The position numbers and the translations under genes were made by a program. Positions 40,759-47,543 of a stretch of 64,000 bases of DNA are shown in pieces. Position 1 is the stretch's first letter. Each line of letters opens with the position of its first letter. The notes under the pieces were generated by a model. The model made no database searches. It saw only the letters and a list, made by a program, of their open reading frames with translations, and was not told the origin of the DNA. Source of the DNA: CAVSRC01 sp963750065. GTDB taxonomy: Bacteria; Pseudomonadota; Alphaproteobacteria; Rhizobiales; Kaistiaceae. The stretch covers positions 62,001-126,000 of the forward strand of contig CAVVPK010000034.1 in the NCBI GenBank assembly GCA_963750065.1. The letters are read 5' to 3'.

Positions 40759-41562
40759 GAGTGCTGATTCAATTTCCTGAGCACAGGAGATTGGGATGGC
40801 ACGCTTTGATCTGACAGACTTCGAGTGGTCGGTTATCCAGCCGCTTCTGCCGAACAAGCCGCGCGGCGTACCACGGGTGGACGACAGGCGTGTGCTGAAC
40901 GGCATCTTCTGGCGGCTGCGGACTGGAGCGCCCTGGGCCGACATTCCCGAGCGCTATGGCCCGCACACGACCTGCGTCAACCGCTTCAACCGGTGGCGCA
41001 AGGCGGGGGTGTGGGATCGTCTTCTGGAAGTGGTTTCCAAGGCTTACGACGGCGACATCCAGATGATCAACTCGTCCAGCATCCGCGTGCATCAGCACGC
41101 TGCCAACTCCCAAAAAAAGACGACCGATCCGGTTGCATGGGTCGCTCGCGCGGCGGTCTGACGACGAAGATCCATGCCCTGGTCGACGCCGAAGGCCTGC
41201 CCATCGCACTCAAACTGACCGAGGGCCAGGCCCATGACGGGCGCAGCGCCGCCGACATGCTCGAAGCCTTGGCTGAGGGCCAAATCCTGCTGGCCGACCG
41301 TGCCTATGATAGCGACGCCCTGCGCCAGAACCTGGCCGAGCGCGGTGCCTGGGCCAACATCAAACCCATGCCCAACCGCAAGAACATCCCGCCCTTCAGC
41401 ACCTTCCTCTACCGCTACCGCAACCTCGTCGAGCGCTTCTTCAACAAGCTCAAACACTTCCGCGCCGTCGCCACCCGTTACGACAAACGAGCCGACAACT
41501 TCCTCGCTGGCGTCAAACTCGCTTCAGCCAGAATCTGGATGCGATTTAATGAGTCGATAGCC
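40759..41562 (+). mobile_element. IS5-family insertion sequence (IS427-like), 804 bp
   Basis: The element lies between TA repeats at 40757-40758 and 41563-41564. Its ends are imperfect inverted repeats: GAGTGCTGATTCAAT on the left and GGCTATCGACTCATT read inward from the right. It carries one transposase in two frames. TA target duplication and two-frame organisation fit the IS427 group. The insertion point is confirmed by the intact reading frame of the host gene across the empty site. Confidence 0.85.
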
Positions 41563-41565
41563 TAG
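40796..41565 (+). CDS. IS5-family transposase in two frames (-1 frameshift)
   Basis: The first frame (40796-41161) encodes the N-terminal DUF4096-type half (FEWSVIQPLLPNKPRGVPRVDDRRVLNG). The second frame continues with the DDE half (KIHALVDAEGLPIALKLTEGQ, DRAYDSDALR, YRYRNLVERFFNKLKHFR). They join by a -1 shift at the seven-A run 41112-41118 (CCCAAAAAAAG), a classic slippery site, so this is probably programmed. The stop TAG is made of the duplicated target TA plus the next base of the host gene, so the element itself ends without a stop codon. Confidence 0.88.
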
Positions 41566-42703
41566 AGCAATATCCATCATATCATAGTCATTTTTCAGAA
41601 GAATTTTATGAAGATTTCTTGGCGTATGTAACTTGGGTCGCAGATGTTAAGCCGCGAGAGCATGATGCAACGTGCCTCGCATTGCTTATGCGTCTTCGTC
41701 AAGGGCACCAATCAAGCGATTTGTTCAAATGTAAATACGTGTTTGTAACCCGCAATCCAACGTTTGCCCGCAGATCGCGCGCATACTGCATTGAAAGTGC
41801 TCTGCTAAGCAGATTTCAAGAAGGGCCAGTGATTCATCAACGCGAACTCGCGACAATTGCATGGCTTCGGACTGGAACTCGACGCAGAAGCAGCCGCAAT
41901 TCCTCGTTCGAATCTAGTAGCTGCATGCGAAAGAGTTCCTACGGGTACGTCCTGAGGTGACCAAGGCTGTTGCTGAGAAGCTCAAGAAGGTTACTACGCC
42001 CGAAAAATTGGAACAGTTTAGGCTTCTCCTCTTGGACCAGCGCAGTCTCCGGAAGTTGGCCGATACGACTCTAAATGACGAGCGCGTGGTCACTGACCAG
42101 AACGCGGAGCATTTACTTGAGTTGATGCGCTTGGCTACTGCCGAAGAAGAACGACAGAAATATGAAGTAGAGCTTGAACGAGCGCGGGCTCTATACAAAT
42201 CGCAACAAGAGCAACTCGAAGCGCGACAGGCGGATGAAATTGCTGAACGGGAGTCTGCAATTGAAGAAAGGGATGCGAAACTCCTGGAGCGATTAGCTAA
42301 GCTTCATGAGGTGAATAGCGAGCTAGCGGCTGCTCGCCATCATAAGAATGAGCTCATTGAGACCGCGATCGTCGAAACGAATCGCGTGTCGATTTTCGTC
42401 GACCATGGAGCGACTCTACTGATTGTGGCGATAGCCGTGTTGACTGTCTTGGACATGCTGACGGGTGGGTTGTTAAGAAATTCGATGTGGAGATACGTGC
42501 AGACGGCCATTGGGATAACTGGTGTATATTATGGGGCTATGGAATTTCTGCAGAAGCCAAAGCTTGGACTAAAGACTTTATTGAATGTCGTTGCTCCTCG
42601 CGTCTTCCGTAGAAGGCTGGCGCTGCGAGGGATCAACCGTGAGGATGTGACGGGGCTAACGGTTGAGAACGGGCGTGTGGGTTGGTCTCCACCGCAAATA
42701 TAA

Positions 42704-43066
42704 CCCTCACTTCCATCTGAACTGCAGCTCGCATGGAGCGAGGCCCGTAGGGACGCGCGAAGCGTATTCCGCCACTCCCTCTTCGCGGCATCGCGGCGGC
42801 GGGTCGTGCCTTCGGGCAATCCACTCGGCGTCGGCAGGCTCGGCGCCGACCCTCCCCCGTTCAGTCAAAGTGATAACTCCCCCCACCCATTTCCCCATGA
42901 GACACTGCGCTCATCCTCGCTCGACAAGAGGGGCGTCTCCGGAGGCGTGCGTCTGACGGAGCGCATTGTTCGCGTGGCCGATATCGGGAGCCATCGGCAT
43001 CGGCTGGCGCGGCGCCTGCGGGTACCGTGCGAGGAGCGCCAGTGCGCGGGTATCCGGCCCCGTGCC
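42704..43066. other. Gene-free region with repeat fragments
   Basis: This 363-base stretch follows the split gene and precedes the cupin gene. It holds GCGCGAAGCGTATTCCGCC-type repeat words and one copy of a 35-base repeat. I see no convincing gene. GC content returns to the genome level here, marking the right edge of the AT-richer island. Confidence 0.5.
42914..42948. repeat. 35-base direct repeat, copy 1
   Basis: This copy begins TCCTCGCTCGACAAGAGG and ends CCGGAGGCGT, and is identical over 35 bases to 44870-44904. Its 3' half is a near palindrome (CGTCTCCGGAGGCG). The two copies flank the cupin gene and the IS110 element. Confidence 0.85.
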
Positions 43067-43402
43067 TCAGCCCTTCAGGGCATATCGGTCGGCTTCTTCG
43101 AAGACGTCGATGACCCGCGTCCCGGCCTTGATCGTTGCCCCATGTTCGACACCGGCAGGAATCGAATAGCTGTCACCTGGTCGGTAAATTCTTGTCTCGC
43201 CGCCAATGGTGAATTCGATCTCGCCTTCGATGACCGTACCCCACTGGGCGCCATGCGAATGCAGGGGCAGCTCCATGTCCTTGAGGAACGTGAAGAAGGC
43301 GATCAGACCGGCGTCTGACTTCACGGCGGCCGTCTGCACGACATCCTCGGGGAATGGCACGTTGATGCTTGGGAACGCCGTGATGAACTCGGGAAACGGC
43401 AT
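43067..43402 (-). CDS. Cupin-domain protein
   Basis: This 111-residue single cupin barrel is probably cytoplasmic. Conserved segments are LPLHSHGAQWGTVIEGEIEFTIGG (split motif 1, with His-Ser-His and Glu) and YRPGDSYSIPAGVEHGATI (motif 2). The His and Glu residues suggest a bound metal. The function may be binding or sensing; nothing nearby points to a substrate. The start at 43402 is set by GGAGG seven bases upstream. Confidence 0.8.
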   Translation of the reverse strand: MPFPEFITAFPSINVPFPEDVVQTAAVKSDAGLIAFFTFLKDMELPLHSHGAQWGTVIEGEIEFTIGGETRIYRPGDSYSIPAGVEHGATIKAGTRVIDVFEEADRYALKG

Positions 43403-43608
43403 GATGACCTCCTCCGTCGGGCAGACATCGAGAGACGACATATTGCCCGGCCAGCTTACAATCCGGGCAGCCAGTACGGCGGAAGTGCGAAGCGCATTCC
43501 GCCGCCTGTCTTTACCACGCGCGACGCGGGTTTCCTCTCCCGTGGGGAGAGGGCCATGCACCTTATGAGCGGAGCGAGTTAGGTGCGTGGGGTGAGGGCG
43601 TACGGACC
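43403..43608. other. Gene-free repeat region between cupin and IS110
   Basis: The region contains the cupin upstream DNA, the hairpin GGCGGAA...TTCCGCC at 43478-43503 with an inner TGCG/CGCA stem, and the block CCTCTCCC-GTG-GGGAGAGG followed by GAGCGGAGCGAG from 43538. Both are intergenic hairpin repeats of the type seen elsewhere in the window. Confidence 0.6.
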
Positions 43609-43619
43609 TTCGTGAGGCA

Positions 43620-43808
43620 AGATCCCCTTGTAACTCATTGGTGCCGTCATCGGCTAAGGTTGCCGGTGCGGTGGCGGGCGGGAGACCGAATACCCCGAGG
43701 GAGATCGAGCCCGTGGGTGAGCGCGGGTCTCCGTCCGCCGTTCCATCGAAGAACCCGAACAGTCGCCTGGGCCGCAAGCGGAGCCCGATTAGGCAAGGAT
43801 GGGTGCAG
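43620..43808 (+). ncRNA. Candidate bridge RNA region of the IS110 element
   Basis: IS110-group elements encode a structured bridge RNA in the left non-coding end that guides recombination. The region has a clear hairpin: GGAGACC at 43681 can pair with GGTCTCC at 43726, and GGAGA plus CCCG at 43700-43713 pair with CGGGTCTCC at 43724-43732. Target and donor loops could not be assigned without the exact element ends. Confidence 0.4.
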
Positions 43809-44738
43809 ATGGACGCCAGCGTTGTCGGTATCGATGTGTCGAAGGACCGGCTGGACGTGCATGTCGAGCCGAGTGGAGAAGCTTTTGCGGTCGCGCGCGA
43901 TGCGGCCGGTCTGGAGGCGCTGGTCGAGCGGCTGAAGCCGCTGTCGGTGATGACGGTGGCGGTGGAGGCGACCGGCGGCTTCGAGACGGTGGTGGCGGCC
44001 AGCCTGTGCGCTGCCGGCCTGCCGGTGGTTGTGGTCAATCCGGCCCAGGTCAGGGCCTTTGCCCAGGCCGTCGGCAAGCGCGCCAAGACCGATCCGATCG
44101 ACGCCGCGGTGATTGCCCGCTTCGTGGCGGCGACCAAGCCCGAGGTCCGTCCGCTGCCCGATGCCGAGACCCAGGCCCTCGCCGACCTGGTCACCCGCCG
44201 GCGCCAGATCATCGCCATGATCGTCGCCGAGCGGCAGCGCGAGAAGCGGGCAGCGACGCGGACGAAGAAGAGCATCGCCCGCCTGCTCAAGGCCTTGCAG
44301 AAGGAGCTGACCGAGATCGAGGCGGACATCGACGATAGCGTGCGCGGCTCGCCGGTGTGGCGCGAGAAGGAGGATCTGCTCGTCTCCGTGCCCGGCATCG
44401 GACCAACCATCGCCAGGACGCTTCTCGCCGACCTGCCCGAGCTCGGCACCCTCGACCGCCGCCAGATCGCCGCCCTCGTCGGCCTGGCCCCCTTCACCCG
44501 CCAGTCCGGCCAATGGCGCGGCCGCAGCTTCATCGGCGGCGGCCGCGCTAGCGTCCGCTCCGCCTTCTTCATGGGCGCGATGGTCGCCGCCCGCCGCAAT
44601 CCGATCCTGCAAGCCTTCTATGAGCGCCTGGTCGCCGCCGGAAAGCCCAAACTCGTCGCCATCATCGCCGTCGCCAGAAAGCTCCTCACCATCCTCAATG
44701 CCATCCTCAGAGATCGACGACCATGGCAAACCGCTTGA
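43809..44738 (+). CDS. IS110-family transposase (bridge-RNA-type recombinase)
   Basis: This 309-residue recombinase begins SVVGIDVSKDRLDVHVEPSG, with the first Asp of the DEDD RuvC-like domain; VEATGGFE and KTDPIDAAVIARF supply the other acids. The C-terminal Tnp_20 domain contains SVPGIGPTIARTLLADLPELG and APFTRQSGQWRGRSFIGGG, where the catalytic serine of the family lies. The frame is intact, so the element could be active. The ATG at 43809 matches the family's N terminus; the frame is open further upstream without support. Confidence 0.9.
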   Translation: MDASVVGIDVSKDRLDVHVEPSGEAFAVARDAAGLEALVERLKPLSVMTVAVEATGGFETVVAASLCAAGLPVVVVNPAQVRAFAQAVGKRAKTDPIDAAVIARFVAATKPEVRPLPDAETQALADLVTRRRQIIAMIVAERQREKRAATRTKKSIARLLKALQKELTEIEADIDDSVRGSPVWREKEDLLVSVPGIGPTIARTLLADLPELGTLDRRQIAALVGLAPFTRQSGQWRGRSFIGGGRASVRSAFFMGAMVAARRNPILQAFYERLVAAGKPKLVAIIAVARKLLTILNAILRDRRPWQTA

Positions 44739-45310
44739 CAAACAAGACAGTCGCTCACCCGGCGCTTCGCGCCGACCTCTCCCCATGGGAGCGGTGCAAG
44801 GTCCGGTGTGGCTGGTCCACGAGAAAATACTTATCCCCCCTCGCAGAACCGCCCCCATATTGATCGGCGTCCTCGCTCGACAAGAGGGGCGTCTCCGGAG
44901 GCGTCTTGAGATGGGAGCGGGGTGCGGCGCCCGCGGGTTCGGATTCGCAAGTCCGGATTCTCGGGAGGTGCCCGCGTCAGCTCGTCCGCCGGCACTACGA
45001 CCGGCTGTGGCCACCGTCCACCTTAAGCCGGGTGGGTTCAAAACCTCGCCTGTCCAAGGGCGAGGGGCCAGGCAGCGGGCCGGTGATGAACCGGCAGCGC
45101 ACCGTTCGCCCGGTGGAGCGCGAGTGCGGGTTACCCAAAGTCGCCGCGGCGGGCGCTCGGCTGAGCGCCACCAAACGGACTACCCGACGAGGCACTCATC
45201 GAGCGCCCGCCACCCCTCGTGGTTCAAGCCATGAGGATGCTCTTTGAAAGGCGAAAAAACCCGGTCTGGCGCGGCGCGGGAACGAGAAGCTGTGTCCCGG
45301 GTGCCTCGCG
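44739..45310. other. Gene-free repeat-rich region after IS110
   Basis: This 572-base region begins with the IS right end and a hairpin repeat fragment (CTCACCCGGCGCTTCGCGCC, CCTCTCCCCATGGGA), includes the second 35-base repeat, and ends with CCCCTCGTGGTTCAAG...ATGAGGATGCTCTTTGAAAG, another repeat type. No reading frame looks like a protein family, and I found no tRNA. Confidence 0.5.
44870..44904. repeat. 35-base direct repeat, copy 2
   Basis: This copy is identical to 42914-42948 over 35 bases. The distance between the copies is about 1.96 kb. Confidence 0.85.
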
Positions 45311-45730
45311 TCACGGACACATCAGCAGAACCGGCGTCTGGCCGTTATGGGTGTGGGCACCGAGGAGGCGGCCCTTGAGCGTCAGCGCGGCGCCGTCGGC
45401 CGGATGCGCGGCGGGGCAGTTCAACTGGACGGACATCGCCACCGGGATGCCACGGCTGATGATATCGGCATCGACGCAGAACGGCGTCGTCAGTCTCAGA
45501 ACCGTGGCGCGCCGTGCGGCATCGTTCAGCGGGTCGCGGACGACGCCGTCATTCGCCGGCGCGACCAGCGCGAAGTAGTGACCGGACAGCGTGACGATCT
45601 CGCCATAGCGATAGCAGGATGCGGTTGCGGTCGCCGCCGCGGCAGCGGCCGAAGCGGTGGAGACGATAAGCGCCAGCACGCCGGCCATGCAGATGAGCCA
45701 CAGCCTTCCGTTCTTGCCGGGCGCGTTCAT
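45311..45730 (-). CDS. Exported small protein, possibly DUF4431-type
   Basis: This 139-residue protein starts MNAPGKNGRLWLICMAGVLA and has a signal peptide ending near ASAAAA (about residue 30). The mature part contains CYRYGEIVTLSGHYFALVAP and VLRLTTPFCVDAD, a pattern like the periplasmic DUF4431 domain. Two cysteines could form a disulphide and a third lies in QLNCPAAH. The function is unknown. The ATG overlaps the upstream gene's stop (ATGA), so it is the last gene of a small minus-strand operon. Confidence 0.6.
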   Translation of the reverse strand: MNAPGKNGRLWLICMAGVLALIVSTASAAAAAATATASCYRYGEIVTLSGHYFALVAPANDGVVRDPLNDAARRATVLRLTTPFCVDADIISRGIPVAMSVQLNCPAAHPADGAALTLKGRLLGAHTHNGQTPVLLMCP

Positions 45731-45915
45731 TGCAGGTCGCTTTCGGCAACCACACGATCGTAGCGTTCGAGTTCGCTCTTGATGACGTACCACGGCTCGC
45801 CGTTGGTGATCGGGCGCCGGGCAACGATGCGGTAGCTGCCGTTGGCGGCGGTGCGCGTGCGGTCCTCGTTGACGAAGGTGATCGTTTCTCCAACGACGTA
45901 TTTGTGCGGGGTCAT
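45727..45915 (-). CDS. 62-residue hypothetical protein
   Basis: This short soluble protein (KYVVGETITFVNEDRTRTAANG ... YVIKSELERYDRVVAESDL) is predicted to be beta-rich at the start and helical at the end. I recall similar short proteins in Hyphomicrobiales genomes but no function. It overlaps the next gene by 4 bases. Confidence 0.6.
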   Translation of the reverse strand: MTPHKYVVGETITFVNEDRTRTAANGSYRIVARRPITNGEPWYVIKSELERYDRVVAESDLQ

Positions 45916-46080
45916 GGCGTGGGTCGCTTTCTCTTGTCGGTCATTGCGGCAGCCGCCGGTCTTTCCGGCACCGATTCGGGCGCTGCTGCCGGCCCTTCTT
46001 CCTGCCCCCCTAACGGTCGTGCCGAGCCGGCGAAGGCCGCCGGCCCGTCCCTGTGCTGGCCCGTGCTTCCGGCGGTGGCG

Positions 46081-46431
46081 TCAGCCGCTGGAGGTCAGGA
46101 TCTCGACGCAGGCGTAAGCGACGCCGTTCACCGGTTCCTTGGCTCCGGGCATCGTCGCCCAGCCGCCCTTGGCGACGAAGTCGGCGCGCTCGTAGCTGCT
46201 CAGTGCCTTGAGCTCGGTGAGCTTGCCGGTGGCGTCCACCTGGTCGCGAAACTGCATCGCGCAGATGGGGGCCAGCACGGCGACCACGGCCGACTTGGCG
46301 CTTTGGGTTGCGGCGTCGGCGGCACTGCCGCCGGTCACCCAACCGCCCCAGTTGAAGCCGACGATGGCCAAAACGATTGCGCCGCCTATGGCGCCCCAGA
46401 CTGCGGGCTTGGTCTGCTCTGGAATCCTCAT
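46081..46431 (-). CDS. Single-helix membrane protein with GGWATMPG motif, conserved hypothetical
   Basis: This 116-residue protein has a short cytoplasmic start, one membrane helix (VWGAIGGAIVLAIVGFNWGG) and an external helical part (AVVAVLAPICAMQFR, ADFVAKGGWATMPGAKEP, AYACVEIL). I recognise this pattern as a common uncharacterised family in alphaproteobacteria. Two cysteines may pair. GGAAG precedes the ATG at 46431. Confidence 0.7.
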   Translation of the reverse strand: MRIPEQTKPAVWGAIGGAIVLAIVGFNWGGWVTGGSAADAATQSAKSAVVAVLAPICAMQFRDQVDATGKLTELKALSSYERADFVAKGGWATMPGAKEPVNGVAYACVEILTSSG

Positions 46432-46459
46432 GTCGCTTCCTTTTCTCGGCTGTGCGAAT

Positions 46460-46732
46460 TCAAGTCTCGCTGGTGGGCAGAACGGCCAGACCTTTGTCGC
46501 GGAGCAAGCTCGCATCGAGATCGACCGGGTCGACGCGGCGGCCGTGCATGGTGCCGTCGCGGGGAATCGCGATGGTTGTCGCGATACGGTGCCAGCCCTG
46601 ATTGGCCATGCCGCTGGCCTGTTCTTCTTCGACGGTCACCTCATAGACGCCAGGCGCCTGCACATCGTCGATGCCGCCGAGGCGGAACGGTTGCGTGAAG
46701 CGCACGGTCTTGACCGTCACCCGGGCCGTCAT
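46460..46732 (-). CDS. 90-residue hypothetical protein
   Basis: This small soluble protein begins with beta strands (VTVKTVRFTQPFRLGGIDDVQAPGVYEVTVEEE) and ends with a longer acidic tail. No family is recognised. The ATGA overlap with the DUF1488 gene upstream indicates a shared transcript. Confidence 0.55.
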   Translation of the reverse strand: MTARVTVKTVRFTQPFRLGGIDDVQAPGVYEVTVEEEQASGMANQGWHRIATTIAIPRDGTMHGRRVDPVDLDASLLRDKGLAVLPTSET

Positions 46733-47013
46733 TCGGCCGCCACCCGCGAGAAGCGGTCGGCGGTCAGGGTGTAGAAGCTGTGGCGCTGGCCCGGTGTGTA
46801 GACCTTGGCCGCGGCGGCGACGATGTACTCCCGCGCTGCGTCGAAGGCCGCCAGGATTCCCGCCTCGCTGTCCGTCGTCTTGGGATAGAGGACGAAGATC
46901 GCGTCCACCTCGAGGAAGAAACGCACCTCCATCGCGCTGTCATGACCCCAGAAGCGGATCCGCCGCCAATCGGGATCGTAGCTGCAACTCAAATTTGGAA
47001 AGCTGAGGCTCAT
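46729..47013 (-). CDS. DUF1488-type protein
   Basis: This 94-residue protein matches the DUF1488 pattern: LSFPNLSCSYDPDWRRIRFWGH, then DSAMEVRFFLEVDAI, then ILAAFDAAREYIVAAAAKVY. Members are small uncharacterised proteins of Proteobacteria. It heads the run of small minus-strand genes, with the 45311 gene last. Confidence 0.7.
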   Translation of the reverse strand: MSLSFPNLSCSYDPDWRRIRFWGHDSAMEVRFFLEVDAIFVLYPKTTDSEAGILAAFDAAREYIVAAAAKVYTPGQRHSFYTLTADRFSRVAAE

Positions 47014-47075
47014 GATCGTTCTTTTGTGCGAGACCAATGGGAAACGCGGTGCTTCCCCCCGAAGTGTCGCAAGGG

Positions 47076-47225
47076 CTAGGCTTTTGCCGGCGGGCCGGCC
47101 TGCTTCTGCTTGTCCGCCGGGGGAACCGGGGCGACCGGCCTGTCGTCGTTGGCAGGCGTCGGCGGAGTCGGCAAAGAGGGCGCGGCGATAGCAAAAGGCC
47201 TTTCGAAAGCGCTGCCTACACGCAT
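47076..47225 (-). CDS. Possible 49-residue Pro/Ala-rich protein
   Basis: ATG at 47225 opens a 49-codon frame ending in PPADKQKQAGPPAKA. It is rich in Pro and Ala and has no family match that I know. It starts 18 bases downstream, on the minus strand, of the AT palindrome. No ribosome site is visible, so this is a weak call. Confidence 0.3.
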   Translation of the reverse strand: MRVGSAFERPFAIAAPSLPTPPTPANDDRPVAPVPPADKQKQAGPPAKA

Positions 47226-47243
47226 CCACAGCCGCTAGATCTA

Positions 47244-47268
47244 TGTAATATTTAGATTATATATTACA
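47244..47268. promoter_or_regulatory. TGTAATAT-N9-ATATTACA palindrome
   Basis: This perfect 8-base inverted repeat lies in the AT-rich centre of the gap, in otherwise GC-rich DNA. Its symmetry and 17-base centre spacing suit a dimeric regulator. It probably controls the small minus-strand genes, the ClC gene, or both. Confidence 0.5.
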
Positions 47269-47543
47269 AGGCAAAGAGCTGAAACGCCGCCACGCTCTAC
47301 ATTGTTGGAATTCTTCTAGCGGTATGATTTTGAAGTTTATCGGAAAAAACTTTCTGGCGCCACAGAAATTCATATTTTAATTCAGACGGTGGTGGCGGAG
47401 CCCGAGAAATTCGCTGGCGAGGCGTGTCGGGCACCGCAGGCGCGTGGCGCCGCGATGGCGACCGAAGAACCGTTCCACTCTTGACCGCATCGCGTCGAAG
47501 GTGCAGGAGGTCGCCACCTTCTTGCCGCCCCCACGAAAGCCAA

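Larger units (their letters stand above)
39694..42703 (+). pseudogene. PIN-like nuclease / coiled-coil / membrane protein, interrupted by IS5
   Basis: An IS at 40759-41562 splits this gene. Joining the flanks at the duplicated TA restores the frame (ESV|EQYPSYHSHFSEEFYED). Two more one-base shifts, near 41868-41890 and 41930-41950, also break it; corrected, it has about 733 residues. The N-terminal third looks helical or winged-helix. The middle has strand-acid segments reminiscent of PIN nucleases (LTIVLDAPVALDYLG, PITGEEMQ, REHDATCLALLMRLR, YVFVTRNPTF). A coiled coil and two C-terminal membrane helices (TLLIVAIAVLTVLDML; VQTAIGITGVYYGAMEFL) follow. Its base composition is AT-richer than the neighbours, so it was probably acquired. 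I recognise no named family. CAGGAG precedes the ATG. Confidence 0.72.
43610..44755 (+). mobile_element. IS110-family insertion sequence (ends approximate)
   Basis: The element comprises a roughly 190-base non-coding left end, a 309-residue DEDD transposase and a very short right end. IS110 elements lack terminal inverted repeats, so I cannot set exact ends. The non-coding DNA lies before the gene, as in the IS110 group rather than IS1111. Hairpin repeat DNA flanks both sides, consistent with insertion into such a repeat. Confidence 0.75.
47014..47543. other. Long gap with an AT-rich centre
   Basis: This 530-base stretch lies between the divergent DUF1488 and ClC genes. It holds one possible 49-codon minus-strand frame (47076-47225), a sharp AT-rich patch around 47230-47400 with a palindrome, and GC-rich DNA before the ClC start. 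The AT-rich patch is a likely promoter area for both directions. Confidence 0.5.

Noticed and set aside
42806..43318. Plus-strand frame over the cupin gene
   Set aside because: The minus-strand cupin has a ribosome site and clear family motifs; the plus frame is its shadow.
44930..45060. Possible tRNA from GGTTCAAAACC-like words
   Set aside because: No acceptor stem, anticodon arm or proper T arm could be formed.
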